Below the pieces are notes generated by a model, which searched no databases, was not told the DNA's origin, and saw only the letters and a list, made by a program, of their open reading frames with translations. The position numbers and the translations under genes are program-made. Positions 47,681 to 57,633 of a DNA stretch of 64,000 nt are shown in pieces. Within the stretch, counting starts at the first letter, position 1, and the number at the start of each line of letters is the position of its first letter. Source of the stretch: Staphylococcus nepalensis (GTDB taxonomy: Bacteria > Bacillota > Bacilli > Staphylococcales > Staphylococcaceae). Location: the NCBI RefSeq assembly GCF_014635045.1, contig NZ_BMCF01000001.1:496001-560000 (forward strand), read 5' to 3'.

Positions 47681-47734
47681 TATAAACATATTAGCGTGTT
47701 AATATAAATATATTAACACGCTAATATGTTTATA
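47681..47734 (+). terminator. Terminator after fda, perfect 25-base stem
   Basis: Arms 47681-47705 and 47710-47734 pair without a mismatch over a 4-base loop, starting at the fda stop codon. The stem is AT-rich apart from TTAGCGTG. Confidence 0.8.
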
Positions 47735-47799
47735 TTTCCCGGGAAATCATCTGGGGTAAAATAGACGTATTTAATATAAAAGCATAGTCATTAATTATA

Positions 47800-47841
47800 A
47801 AATCCCCCTCGAACATCAAAGTTCATGTTGAAGGGGGATTT
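47800..47841. terminator. Second, bidirectional terminator between fda and the DUF488 gene
   Basis: AAATCCCCCT pairs with AGGGGGATTT, with an inner AACAT/ATGTT stem; T-runs follow on both strands. It probably stops the DUF488 transcript on the minus strand and read-through from fda. Confidence 0.8.
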
Positions 47842-47967
47842 TTCTATTTAAAATGTTGCTGCTTTAGACGTGTATATGTCAAAACAATTGTTATACTTTT
47901 AGCAGGCGCACTTTTATGACGCAAATGTCGCCCATATATTATAAACGTGATTCATTTTTACGTGCTA

Positions 47968-48528
47968 TCATTTTTCGTTTAACATTGGGTAAACTACTTG
48001 GCCATCTGTTTCAATAATCGGCATTGCGCCCCATTTTCCTAACTCATGCTGTTCGTCATATACATTTTGTTGATGATGCAACATAATATGATATACTTTC
48101 CAATTATGCGCGCCAAGCCAATTACTAATAATTAACCTATGACAGCGTGCTGGATGTGACTCAGCACACATAATCGCTACCCGTCGATGACTTGCTAATT
48201 GCTGTAATGCTTTTATGCCTTCTTGAAATGTCTCTGTCAAACTATAGTCTGCATAATTATGAAAAGATTCATTTTTCCATGCTTCATTAATTTTTCTCCC
48301 TATAGTATCTGAAGATGTTCTTCTGCCCCCAAGGTTAGGCATTACACAATATTCTACTTTTGCCTCACCTAACCATTGTTTTAACACCTTCTCATTATAT
48401 TGTGTATGTCGTTTACTCGTCCTAAATGCTCTTATATCTATAACTTCTTCTATGTTATATGCATTAAGCATTGTAATAAATTGATTTTGACTATAATTAG
48501 AATGACCTATAGTGTAAATGTCATACAT
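47968..48528 (-). CDS. DUF488 family protein
   Basis: A 186-residue protein with the family pattern: N-terminal YTIGHSNYSQNQF, the VIDIRAFRTSKR segment, VMPNLGGRR and the C-terminal MCAESHPARCHR with its conserved Cys, Glu and His. The biochemical function of DUF488 is not established. The ATG at 48528 is 8 bases after AAAGGAG, so the upstream GTG at 48537 is rejected. Single gene, convergent with fda. Confidence 0.82.
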   Translation of the reverse strand: MYDIYTIGHSNYSQNQFITMLNAYNIEEVIDIRAFRTSKRHTQYNEKVLKQWLGEAKVEYCVMPNLGGRRTSSDTIGRKINEAWKNESFHNYADYSLTETFQEGIKALQQLASHRRVAIMCAESHPARCHRLIISNWLGAHNWKVYHIMLHHQQNVYDEQHELGKWGAMPIIETDGQVVYPMLNEK

Positions 48529-48703
48529 CGTTCCCACTCCTTTTATTTAAATCTATCCTTCAATATATCCATTTATTTGAAATTTTCAAATTTACTTATA
48601 TAACTTCACTATAAATATTGAAACCGTCTAGCCACAAGAACAAACAAACTATATAATAATATTAATTTACAACATATCAACACATTTTTAAGGGGTTTAA
48701 TAT

Positions 48704-49711
48704 ATGAAAACTTATTTACACAGATGGATTATTGAAGCTTTAAGCTATATGGCTTTAGGTTTATTTGGTTCTTTAATTATTGGATTAATCCTAGAAACAC
48801 TAGGGGGACAAACACTGTTACTACAATTAGATTTGTCATTTTTATCTGAAATAGGTAAAGTAGCAATGTCTGTCACTGGGGCTGCTATAGGTGTGGCGAT
48901 TGCTTACGGTTTAGGCGCAAAACCGCTGATTGTATTTTCTTGTGTCATTGTAGGGACATTGGGTTATACAACATTTGAAGGAGGCCCTGTAGGCGCTTAT
49001 ATTGCCACAGTCGTCGTAGTAGAGCTGAGCAAATTATACGCTGGAAAAACAAAAATCGATATTATTTTATCTCCTCTTTTAACTTTATTAATTGGTGGTT
49101 TTATTGCAAAAGCATTCGGTCCTGCGTTGAACCAATTTATGACTGGATTAGGAAATATTATTATCGTTTCAACAGAGCAACAACCTTTAATTATGGGCAT
49201 CTTGGTTTCAGTGATTTTTGGCTTAGCTTTAACCGCACCAATTTCTAGTGCTGCGTTAGCGCTAATGCTAGATTTAAGCGGTTTAGCTGCAGGTGCTGCG
49301 ACCATAGGATGTGCTGCACAAATGGTCGGTTTTGCAGTCACCGGATTTAAAGATAACGGATGGGGCGGCACGCTTTCAGTGGGTATTGGTACGAGTATGT
49401 TACAAGTTCCTAACATCATTAAACACCCAATGATTCTACTACCACCTACTGTCACAAGTGCCCTTGTTGCACCTATTATGACGACGTTATTCCCAATGAC
49501 AAATAATGCTGCAGGCGCTGGTATGGGTACAAGTGGATTAATCGGTCAAATTATGACTATCAACACAATGGGTGGTTCATTACGTACTTGGGTATTAATA
49601 TTCGTCTTTCATATCATATTGCCCGCAATCATCAGTTTTCTCCTCTATAAATTCTGTTTGAAAAAGCAATGGATTAAAGCAGGAGATCAACTTATTCACA
49701 TTGCAAACTAA
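48704..49711 (+). CDS. PTS EIIC-like membrane protein (PTS_EIIC_2 / PfoR-type)
   Basis: A 335-residue, highly hydrophobic protein with about ten helices and many glycine/alanine-rich segments (AMSVTGAAIGVAIAYGLGAK, AGAATIGCAAQMVGFAVTGF, NNAAGAGMGTSGLIGQ). It fits the PTS_EIIC_2 family, related to PfoR, in which no IIA or IIB domain is attached. No PTS partner is adjacent, so transport of a sugar by phosphorylation is unproven. AAGGGG precedes the ATG. Confidence 0.7.
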   Translation: MKTYLHRWIIEALSYMALGLFGSLIIGLILETLGGQTLLLQLDLSFLSEIGKVAMSVTGAAIGVAIAYGLGAKPLIVFSCVIVGTLGYTTFEGGPVGAYIATVVVVELSKLYAGKTKIDIILSPLLTLLIGGFIAKAFGPALNQFMTGLGNIIIVSTEQQPLIMGILVSVIFGLALTAPISSAALALMLDLSGLAAGAATIGCAAQMVGFAVTGFKDNGWGGTLSVGIGTSMLQVPNIIKHPMILLPPTVTSALVAPIMTTLFPMTNNAAGAGMGTSGLIGQIMTINTMGGSLRTWVLIFVFHIILPAIISFLLYKFCLKKQWIKAGDQLIHIAN

Positions 49712-49717
49712 CAATAA

Positions 49718-49760
49718 AAATCAAAGCCTGGGGCATATAACATGTCTCAGGCTTTGATTT
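49718..49760. terminator. Bidirectional terminator after the EIIC-like gene
   Basis: AAATCAAAGCCTG pairs perfectly with CAGGCTTTGATTT, 6 bases after the stop; strong T-run on the minus strand, where it also follows the APC permease. Confidence 0.8.
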
Positions 49761-49891
49761 GCTATTAGCAGTTGATTATTAAATGATAAATATCTTGATA
49801 TCACGCTTGTATTTTTTCTTAATGTGCTTTTACGAATCGAGTCATAGAGAAATATTAAAAATAGATGGTTATACCATCGCTTTATTTTACG

Positions 49892-51277
49892 TTATTCTTT
49901 ATTAATATGCGCATTAATAGGCACATCCATATCAGATTTTTTTGTCTGTGTTATATATAAAATTGCTGCTATGACATACCAAGCTAATACAATGAGCCAT
50001 TCTGAAGGCCAAGCTAATGAGGATGGCATGCCCGGTAAATATATAGCTATAAACAAAACACTTAGAATAATAGCTATGCTGCCAACAATCTTCCCATTTT
50101 TAATACGGTATGGTCTGGGGAACTCAGGTTGAACCTTGCGTAATTTCATAAATGAAATAGCCACTAGTAAATAACCTAATACTACACCTATACCGCCAGC
50201 ATTGACAATCCACACAAGCGCTGCTCTACCTAATAGTGGCGCAACAAATGCTAGTATACCAAGAAACAAAATACCATGTGTCGGTGTCTTATACTTTGGA
50301 TGTATAAATGCAAACCACTTTGGAATCATTTGATTTTTAGCCATGGCATATAATATTCTACTACCGCCAATAATAAACGCATTCCAACTTGTGATAATAC
50401 CAGCTACGCCGCCTAGCACAAGTAAGACACCAAACCCACTATGACCAAACAAATTGACCATTGCATCCGCTGTTGCTAAATTGCTGGCATTTAAAGCTTG
50501 AGGCGATAAACCTGTCGCTACACCAAAAACAATTAGTAAATAAAAAATAACAGAGGCAATAATCGACAATATTAGGATGCCGCCTATTTTCTTCGCTGGC
50601 GCTTTAACTTCTTCTGCAATTTGTGGAATCACATCAAACCCTACAAATAGGAAAGGGATCATCATCAACACTGACATCGTACCGCCTACACCATTTTCAA
50701 AAGGTTGTAAATGATTAAAGTTGCCGTTAAAACCTGCCCCGAAGACGAGTAACAAGCCTACACCTACTATAAAAATTGTAAAAACAGTCTGTATGATCGC
50801 TGCAGGTTTAACACCGAAATAATTGAGTGAAGTTAATACCACACTACCAAGTGAACCAATAATAACCCAAGTGAGATACACATCCCAACCGGCTACGTTC
50901 CACATTAATCCTTGATGTTGAAATGGAATAACGTAGTCAATAACGGTGGGTAAAGCGACCGCTTCAAATGTAATTACAGAAACATAGCCGAATAATACAG
51001 ACCAACCAGATATAAACGCAATACCTGGGGAAAATGCTTTTTTAACAAAAACAAATCCTCCACCCGTTTCTGGAATTGCTGCAGCTAATTCTGCATATGT
51101 AAGTCCGATTACAATTACTAAGAAACCACCAAGTAAAAATGCTACAATACTACCTACAAAACCAGCTGTTGATACCCATTCTCCTGATAATACGACCCAT
51201 CCCCATCCAAGCATGGCACCGATTGCAAGAAATAAGACATCAACAATATTCATCGTCTTATTAAATTGAGACTTCAT
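49892..51277 (-). CDS. APC-family amino acid permease, probably GABA-related
   Basis: A 461-residue, 12-helix amino acid-polyamine-organocation carrier. FLAIGAMLGWGWVVLSGEW (helix 1 with the substrate glycines), LAAAIPETGGGFVFVKKAFS and PFLFVGFDVIPQIAEEVKAP are family blocks. It follows gabT-gabD in the same direction, which suggests GABA or a related amino acid or polyamine as substrate, though the 149-base gap contains a dyad and the gene may have its own control. GGGG precedes the ATG. Confidence 0.8.
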   Translation of the reverse strand: MKSQFNKTMNIVDVLFLAIGAMLGWGWVVLSGEWVSTAGFVGSIVAFLLGGFLVIVIGLTYAELAAAIPETGGGFVFVKKAFSPGIAFISGWSVLFGYVSVITFEAVALPTVIDYVIPFQHQGLMWNVAGWDVYLTWVIIGSLGSVVLTSLNYFGVKPAAIIQTVFTIFIVGVGLLLVFGAGFNGNFNHLQPFENGVGGTMSVLMMIPFLFVGFDVIPQIAEEVKAPAKKIGGILILSIIASVIFYLLIVFGVATGLSPQALNASNLATADAMVNLFGHSGFGVLLVLGGVAGIITSWNAFIIGGSRILYAMAKNQMIPKWFAFIHPKYKTPTHGILFLGILAFVAPLLGRAALVWIVNAGGIGVVLGYLLVAISFMKLRKVQPEFPRPYRIKNGKIVGSIAIILSVLFIAIYLPGMPSSLAWPSEWLIVLAWYVIAAILYITQTKKSDMDVPINAHINKE

Positions 51278-51318
51278 TTAACATACCCCATAACATTCAT
51301 CAATTTAAAAGTGAACCT

Positions 51319-51356
51319 ATGAGATTGTGGTCAATAGTTTGACCACTTAATCTCAT
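51319..51356. promoter_or_regulatory. Interrupted palindrome upstream of the APC permease
   Basis: ATGAGATT..GGTCAA faces TTGACC..AATCTCAT around TAGT. It has no T-run on the minus strand, so it looks like an operator or leader hairpin rather than a terminator. Confidence 0.45.
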
Positions 51357-51426
51357 TATCACTCATTTATTATTTTAAACTTCTATGTCTTCCTTTGTTT
51401 ATTAACAGCACTACTTTGTCGTCATC

Positions 51427-52806
51427 TTAAATGCCAATTGATAAATATTTTGTTTCTAAATACGGTTCTATGCCTTCTGTCCCACCTTCTCTACCATAAC
51501 CACTTTCTTTCAAACCACCAAATGGCGCATGCGCTGCTGAAGGTCCGCCGTCATTCCATCCAATAACGCCATATTCTAATTCGTTATATAATTTTAAGCC
51601 AGTTCGATAATCATTTGTAAAGAAATAAGACGCCAAGCCGAATTCAGTGTCATTAGCTATTTTTATCGCTTCATCTAGATCATCATAAACCATAACAGGT
51701 GCAACTGGCCCGAATGTTTCTTCATGCATTACTTTCATACCTAAATTTGCGTTAGAAATGACCACTGGCTTTAAGAAATTACCTTTTAATGATTGTATCT
51801 CATCAAGCGTACGTGATAGCTTACCGCCTTTCTCTTGGGCATCCGTAATATGTGTCAGTACCTTTTTGACTGCATTATTATCAATTAAAGGACCAACTTT
51901 AACATCATCTTGTAAACCGTCACCTACTATTAGTGCATGCACTTTATCAATCAATTGTGCTGTATATTGTTCTGCAATATCTCGATGCACAAAGATACGA
52001 TTAGCACAAATACAAGTTTGTCCAGCATTTCTAAATTTAGAATCAATTGTCCCTTGTACTGCCGCTTCAATATCAGCATCTTTATGAACAATTAAAGGTG
52101 CTAAGCCTCCTAATTCCATCGTTACATTCTTCACACTTTTGGCTGATTGTTCTATCAGTGATTTACCAACCGCTGTTGAACCAGTAAAGGTTAATTTATG
52201 GATACTTTCATGTGATGTGAAAATATCCCCAGCATCTTTACCTGAAGCAATAATATACGATATAGCATCTTTAGGTATGCCAGCTTTATGTGCAAGTTCA
52301 ACCAGTTTAATCGTTGTTAATGGGGTTTTCACTGCAGGTTTACATATTATCGTACAGCCTGCTGCCAATGCAGGTGCCATCTTACGCGTTATCATTGCTG
52401 CTGGAAAATTCCAAGGCGTAATTGCACCGACTACGCCAACTGGAAATTTATCTATCACTATTTTTTTGGATGGCGTATTGGCAGGTATTGTTCGACCATA
52501 TACTCTCTTTGCTTCTTCTGCATACCATTTAACGTAAGCATTAGCATAAGTTACTTCACCTTTTGCTTCATCTAAAGGTTTGCCTCCTTCTAACGTAATT
52601 AATTTCGCAAGATCATCTTGATGTTCATCAATCAGGTTAGCCCATTGATACAACTTTGCTGAACGTTCGTGTGCGTCAACTAATTTCCAATCTTGGAATG
52701 CGTCATTCGCGTGTTTAATTTGTGAATTGATTTCATCATGGTTCGTGTAATCCAAACGTTCTATAACTTCATTTGTAGACGGATTAAATACTTCTAATTG
52801 TGTCAT
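51427..52806 (-). CDS. gabD: Succinate-semialdehyde dehydrogenase (NAD(P)+)
   Basis: A 459-residue aldehyde dehydrogenase. ITPWNFPAAMITRKMAPAL, the catalytic Glu in ELGGLAPLIVH and the catalytic Cys in FRNAGQTCICANRIFVH fit the GabD branch. It oxidises the succinate semialdehyde made by GabT to succinate for the citric acid cycle. 73 bases after gabT in the same direction. Slightly shorter than E. coli GabD. Confidence 0.88.
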   Translation of the reverse strand: MTQLEVFNPSTNEVIERLDYTNHDEINSQIKHANDAFQDWKLVDAHERSAKLYQWANLIDEHQDDLAKLITLEGGKPLDEAKGEVTYANAYVKWYAEEAKRVYGRTIPANTPSKKIVIDKFPVGVVGAITPWNFPAAMITRKMAPALAAGCTIICKPAVKTPLTTIKLVELAHKAGIPKDAISYIIASGKDAGDIFTSHESIHKLTFTGSTAVGKSLIEQSAKSVKNVTMELGGLAPLIVHKDADIEAAVQGTIDSKFRNAGQTCICANRIFVHRDIAEQYTAQLIDKVHALIVGDGLQDDVKVGPLIDNNAVKKVLTHITDAQEKGGKLSRTLDEIQSLKGNFLKPVVISNANLGMKVMHEETFGPVAPVMVYDDLDEAIKIANDTEFGLASYFFTNDYRTGLKLYNELEYGVIGWNDGGPSAAHAPFGGLKESGYGREGGTEGIEPYLETKYLSIGI

Positions 52807-52879
52807 TACGATTTCTCCTTTTCGATGATTTATATTATGAGGTATGACTTATCTATACCCTATATTTAAAAATAAATTT

Positions 52880-54202
52880 TTAACCGTTCATATGCGTTTG
52901 GGTAGTACCCACTACATTTAATGTATTGGTTAAAATGGATAAACCTTGTTGCAATTCATCTTCTGAAATGACTAAAGGTGCTAAGAAACGAATAACATTC
53001 CCTTTAATGCCAGCAGATAATAATAGTAAACCTTGTTCATTTGCCGTTTGAATAATTTTTCCGGTTAATGCTTTATCAGGTTCACCCTTCTGTTCATCAA
53101 TAATTTCACAAGCAACCATAGCCCCAAGTCTTCGAATACGAGCTATATATGGATGCTGCTTTGCTATTTGATATAAGTAATCTTCAAGTTGCTCGCCTAG
53201 TTTTTCGGCTTTGCTATTTAAATCTTCTTCTTCTATAATTTCAATGACTTTTAAAGCTGCTTCACACGCTAAAGGATTTCCAGTATAGGTGCCGCCTAGT
53301 TCTCCAGGTTCTGCACTATCTATCATTTCTGCTCTCCCAACCACACCGCTCAATGGAAAGCCTGCTGCTAAAGATTTAGATACTGTTATTAAATCTGGCT
53401 CAATACCAAAATGTTCAATCGCAAACGTTTTACCAGTTCTTGCAAAACCTGTTTGAATTTCATCTGCAACAAAAATAATTCCGTTAGCTTCACATATATT
53501 TTTAACAGCTGTCACGAATTTTTTATCAGGTATAATAAAGCCACCTTCGCCTTGTACTGGTTCCATTACAATACAGGCAACTTCACTTGGATCTACTGTT
53601 TCAATAAAAAAGTCATGTAATTTTTGTATTATTTGATCGACATAAGCTGCTTTCGATAATTCTTCAGATTTTTCAGAAATATCAGGGTATGGTGCTTGGT
53701 AAACAGCTGAGGCGAAAGGTCCAAATCCTAATTTGTAAGGCTTTACTTTACTCGTCATAGACATCGTCAAATTAGTACGGCCATGAAACCCTCTCACAAA
53801 TGATACGACCGCTTGTCTTCCAGTATACTTTCTAGCAATTTTGACCGCATTTTCTACAGCTTCTGCACCTGAATTAAGCAAGATTGTTTTTTTAGCAAAA
53901 TCACCTGGTGTAATTTCAGTTAACTTTTGCGCTAAATTTAAGTAACTTTCATACATAATGACATTGAAGCCAGGATGTATAAACTTATCTAATTGTTCTT
54001 TTAAATGTTTCGTTATTTTAGGATGTGTATGACCTACATTTAATGTACCAATTGCACCTGCAAAATCAATAAACTGATTACCTTCTACATCCGTGATGGT
54101 AGCACTCTGTGCATGCTCTGCAACATGTAAGTTGCCATTGCCTACACCACGCGCTACATATTGTTCCCTTTGTTTTTTATAATGTTCAAATTGATTTATC
54201 AT
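52880..54202 (-). CDS. gabT: 4-aminobutyrate aminotransferase
   Basis: A 440-residue class III PLP aminotransferase that transfers the amino group of GABA to 2-oxoglutarate. LLNSGAEAVENAVKIARKYT binds PLP phosphate, FVADEIQTGFARTGK holds the ring aspartate and ITVSKSLAAGFPLSGV the Schiff-base lysine. The GabT assignment rests on these plus gabD and a MocR regulator alongside. ATG 54202 is 8 bases after AGGAGG. First structural gene behind the candidate GabR sites. Confidence 0.9.
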   Translation of the reverse strand: MINQFEHYKKQREQYVARGVGNGNLHVAEHAQSATITDVEGNQFIDFAGAIGTLNVGHTHPKITKHLKEQLDKFIHPGFNVIMYESYLNLAQKLTEITPGDFAKKTILLNSGAEAVENAVKIARKYTGRQAVVSFVRGFHGRTNLTMSMTSKVKPYKLGFGPFASAVYQAPYPDISEKSEELSKAAYVDQIIQKLHDFFIETVDPSEVACIVMEPVQGEGGFIIPDKKFVTAVKNICEANGIIFVADEIQTGFARTGKTFAIEHFGIEPDLITVSKSLAAGFPLSGVVGRAEMIDSAEPGELGGTYTGNPLACEAALKVIEIIEEEDLNSKAEKLGEQLEDYLYQIAKQHPYIARIRRLGAMVACEIIDEQKGEPDKALTGKIIQTANEQGLLLLSAGIKGNVIRFLAPLVISEDELQQGLSILTNTLNVVGTTQTHMNG

Positions 54203-54265
54203 CAATCATCCCTCCTTGTTAACTTAATTCAAGATTTACAGTTTCCTAAAAATTTAAGGGATTAT

Positions 54266-54311
54266 TGGTATAGTGTAAAGAACCAGTTATATCACTTTAA
54301 TGGTACCAGTT
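54266..54311. promoter_or_regulatory. Candidate GabR/MocR operator before gabT
   Basis: Two overlapping direct-repeat pairs: ACCAGTT at 54282 and 54305 (23 apart), and TGGTAT at 54266 with TGGTAC at 54301 (35 apart). MocR-type GabR binds direct repeats resembling ATACCA. They sit between the regulator stop and gabT. Confidence 0.5.
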
Positions 54312-55696
54312 TATTCCCAGAGCACTTCCTTTAAACGTCGTACAGCTTGGGGTATCTGTGCCTGTTTGATTTTTGAAAAACCTATAATAAGCGTTTTATT
54401 CGTCTTATTATTTTCAAGCGGTTCTACAGAAAATCGGTTTAACGTATAAAGTTCCAATCTTTTTTCTTTGGCACGAGATTCAATTTCAGCATAAGAATAT
54501 GTGGTGTTGATTTCCACGATGAAATGCAAACCCGCGCGTGTATCTTTAACTTTAATATTATTTTTAAACACATTTGTTAGTTGTGCTATAAGGTATTCCC
54601 TTTTCTTTTCATATAAATGATGCATCTTTTTTACATATTTTTCATAATGTCCTTCTTTGATCATTAAATTTAATGTCAGTGCATTAATCATTGAAAAATC
54701 AGGTATCATATTTAAGTTCAACATCTCAAATTGTTTCACTAATTTAATTGGTAAAATCATATAACTCATCCGTAATCCAGGCATTAAAGTTTTAGAAAAA
54801 GTACCTAAATAAATCACACGTTCATTTTTGTCAAAACTAAACAATGAAGGTATATTATCTGTTTCATATTTAAATTCACTATCATAATCGTCTTCAATGA
54901 TATAACTATGTGTTTCACTTGCCCAATTCAAAAGATTAATACGACGCGAAACAGGCATAATTGTCCCCATAGGAAATTGATGTGATGGTGTCACTATAAC
55001 AGCGCCGGGTTGAACTTGTTTGATTTTATTAATCGATATACCTTTATTATCTAAAGAAATTGGTTCTAAATGTGCGTGTGTTTGTTTAATCAAAGACCTA
55101 AATCTTGAATAACCCGGGTTTTCTACTGCAATTTTTATACCCTTAGGTAATAGCTGCATGAGTTTTGTTAATAAAGTATTCGTACCAGAACCAATAACGA
55201 TTTGTTCTGGATGACATTGTATGCCCCTTTGATAAGATACTAATTTAGCAATCGACTGCCTTAGCTCAACTGGGCCTTTAATATGAGGTATCGAAGATAA
55301 ATAATTATCATAATTTTGAAATACACGTTTAATCAATTTAGTCCATAAATCGACTGGAAATGCTGCAATATCCGTACTCATATGTGAAAAAGAGTACTCA
55401 AAACTATCTTCAGTGGGAAACTCTTGAACTTCCAAAGCGATTTGTGCATTTGGATCCACAATCAACTTGTCTAAAGGTTCAATAAAATATCCTTTTCGCT
55501 CTTCAGTATAAATGTAACCTTCTGCTAGCAATTGTTCATACGCAGCTTTCACACTATTCACGCTGATGTTTAAATATTTAGCCATATCCCTTTTTGAAGG
55601 TAATTTCTCACGGCTCTCATATTTGAATGCAAGTATATCTTCTTTTAATTGACTATATAATTGTCGATAAATATATTGACCTGCCTCACGTTGCAT
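54311..55696 (-). CDS. MocR/GabR-type PLP-dependent transcriptional regulator
   Basis: A 461-residue chimera: an N-terminal GntR-type winged helix (YIYRQLYSQLKEDILAF, LPSKRDMAKYLNISVNSVKA) joined to an aminotransferase class I fold from about residue 110. IIEDDYDSEFKYETD and YLGTFSKTLMPGLRM keep the PLP aspartate and lysine. In Bacillus, GabR with PLP and GABA activates gabTD. Here it lies upstream of gabT in the same direction instead of diverging. ATG 55696 follows GGGGGG by 5 bases. Confidence 0.87.
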   Translation of the reverse strand: MQREAGQYIYRQLYSQLKEDILAFKYESREKLPSKRDMAKYLNISVNSVKAAYEQLLAEGYIYTEERKGYFIEPLDKLIVDPNAQIALEVQEFPTEDSFEYSFSHMSTDIAAFPVDLWTKLIKRVFQNYDNYLSSIPHIKGPVELRQSIAKLVSYQRGIQCHPEQIVIGSGTNTLLTKLMQLLPKGIKIAVENPGYSRFRSLIKQTHAHLEPISLDNKGISINKIKQVQPGAVIVTPSHQFPMGTIMPVSRRINLLNWASETHSYIIEDDYDSEFKYETDNIPSLFSFDKNERVIYLGTFSKTLMPGLRMSYMILPIKLVKQFEMLNLNMIPDFSMINALTLNLMIKEGHYEKYVKKMHHLYEKKREYLIAQLTNVFKNNIKVKDTRAGLHFIVEINTTYSYAEIESRAKEKRLELYTLNRFSVEPLENNKTNKTLIIGFSKIKQAQIPQAVRRLKEVLWE

Positions 55697-55766
55697 CCAA
55701 TCCCCCCTTGTTTTCATTCTAATTTATAAATTTTTCCTCTTACATCGCTTACATTATTATAATAAA

Positions 55767-55824
55767 AACGAGAACGGGATAGAAATCAAAAATGCTAATT
55801 TGATTTCTAATACCCATTCTCGTT
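55767..55824 (-). terminator. Terminator downstream of cls
   Basis: Long imperfect hairpin (AACGAGAA..GGGATAGAAATCAAA against TTTGATTTCTAATACCCATTCTCGTT-type arm) followed by T-run on the minus strand. It belongs to a repeated family of similar intergenic hairpins in this window. Confidence 0.7.
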
Positions 55825-55983
55825 AGAATGATAAATGATTGAAATGCTGAGTTTTATCGCTCACCACACCAATAAAATATCGATTGCGCACCTTCAAAAC
55901 AATACGATTAACTATGTTTCAGTCGTAAGGCAATTTAATTTTTATGTCGTGGAAGTGCAATATATCTGATTGCTTTCAATTTT

Positions 55984-57468
55984 TTATAAAATTGGAGATG
56001 CTAGTTTTGCAATAGATTGCTTAAATTTAATCCAAGTTGAACGTTGTTCGTAACGTGCTTCTGTGAGTTCTTCTGATACTTTCAAATCTTCCATAAATGC
56101 AGCTTTCAGTTCTTTCACAATCTTTTCATCATACATAAAGGCATTAATTTCAAAATTTAATTCAAAACTACGCACATCCATGTTTGATGATCCTACACTA
56201 GCTACTTCGTCATCGATAATCATCATCTTAGAATGAATAAAACCATTCTCATAGGTATAGACTTTGACGCCGTCTCTAATCAATTGAGCAACACTTGTAA
56301 TCGTTGCCCAATATACGAAGATATGGTCCGGTTTATTAGGTATGATTAACCGAACGTCGACACCAGCTTTTGCAGCTATACGTAAGGCGTTAACATAACC
56401 TTTATCCGGTATAAAATAAGGACTGTGCATATAAATAGATTTTTTTGCATTCATAATCATTTTCATATAACCAAACTCTATTTGATGCCAATTATCGCTA
56501 GGCGCACTGAGTGCGATTTGCAGTGGAACATCTCCGCCTTGATTTGCGTTATCCGGGAAATACTTGTCAGTATATTCGAGTTGTTCACGGTGGGATTGAG
56601 AATTCCAATCATGTATGAAACTTAATTGTAAAGCGTCTACGCCATCGCCCTTAACTCTTAAGTGCGTATCACGCCAGTAACCAAAGTTCTCGTCTAATCC
56701 CAAATATTCGTCACCAATATTAAATCCACCTACATAACCGGTCATACCATCGATGACTAAAATTTTACGGTGATTTCTATTATTAACTCTAAAATTCACT
56801 AAAGGAATCTTAGCTTGGAAGAAAGCTTCAACTTGCCCACCAGCTTCTTGAAATTTTTTGAATTTAGATTTATGTACTGATTTAGAGCCGACTGCATCAT
56901 ACAATATTTTAACTTCTAAACCTTCTTCAGCTTTTTGCTGCAAAATATCAACGATTTCAGAACCTAAACCATCTAATTTCAAAACATAATATTCTAAATG
57001 AATATAATGTTTTGCGTTACGTAAATCTTCTTTCATTTGATCGAACAACTGATGGCCATCAGTATAAATGTCAATATTATTATTATAACTTAAAAATGTA
57101 GGTTCTTTTGTTAATAATGTATTTACAATATCTGCGTGCTTTTTTATTAATGGAGAATCGGAATTGTTTATCTTATTGGTAGAATCTAACAATTGTGTTT
57201 TCATACGTTTTTTTATATCATCTATCTGGTTATTGTGAAAACCTTGTTCACGTTTTTTTCGTACACCTCGCCCAAAAAAGATATAGATGATAAAACCTAA
57301 AATGGGCACGACAAAGAGTAAAAAAAGCCAAGCCCATGTTGCAGTAGCGTCTCTTCTATCTCGGTCTAAAAAAACAATAACAAAAGCTAACGCTATATTA
57401 ACGACAAAGAAAAATGCAAGTATTCCTCTATAAATTGGGCTTACACTTGGATCAAATATTAATTGCAT
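55984..57468 (-). CDS. cls: Cardiolipin synthase
   Basis: A 494-residue phospholipase D-superfamily enzyme that joins two phosphatidylglycerols into cardiolipin. Two N-terminal helices (about residues 10-28 and 38-60) precede two HKD motifs: HRKILVIDGMTGYVGGFNIG and HSKMMIIDDEVASVGSSNMD. Full length for the Gram-positive family. Staphylococci normally carry two cls genes; which this is cannot be decided here. AGGTG precedes the ATG. Monocistronic. Confidence 0.92.
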   Translation of the reverse strand: MQLIFDPSVSPIYRGILAFFFVVNIALAFVIVFLDRDRRDATATWAWLFLLFVVPILGFIIYIFFGRGVRKKREQGFHNNQIDDIKKRMKTQLLDSTNKINNSDSPLIKKHADIVNTLLTKEPTFLSYNNNIDIYTDGHQLFDQMKEDLRNAKHYIHLEYYVLKLDGLGSEIVDILQQKAEEGLEVKILYDAVGSKSVHKSKFKKFQEAGGQVEAFFQAKIPLVNFRVNNRNHRKILVIDGMTGYVGGFNIGDEYLGLDENFGYWRDTHLRVKGDGVDALQLSFIHDWNSQSHREQLEYTDKYFPDNANQGGDVPLQIALSAPSDNWHQIEFGYMKMIMNAKKSIYMHSPYFIPDKGYVNALRIAAKAGVDVRLIIPNKPDHIFVYWATITSVAQLIRDGVKVYTYENGFIHSKMMIIDDEVASVGSSNMDVRSFELNFEINAFMYDEKIVKELKAAFMEDLKVSEELTEARYEQRSTWIKFKQSIAKLASPIL

Positions 57469-57633
57469 ACAGACACCTCATCATGTTTATTAATTATTAA
57501 TGAATACTAAGTACTTTTTGTGATTTTGTATATTAAAATGCAGCACAATTTATTAAGCTCAACTATTTTAAATGTATTAAATACCAAGCTAAAGTACGTT
57601 ACAAAATATCGTACAATATTTAAAATAGACTGT

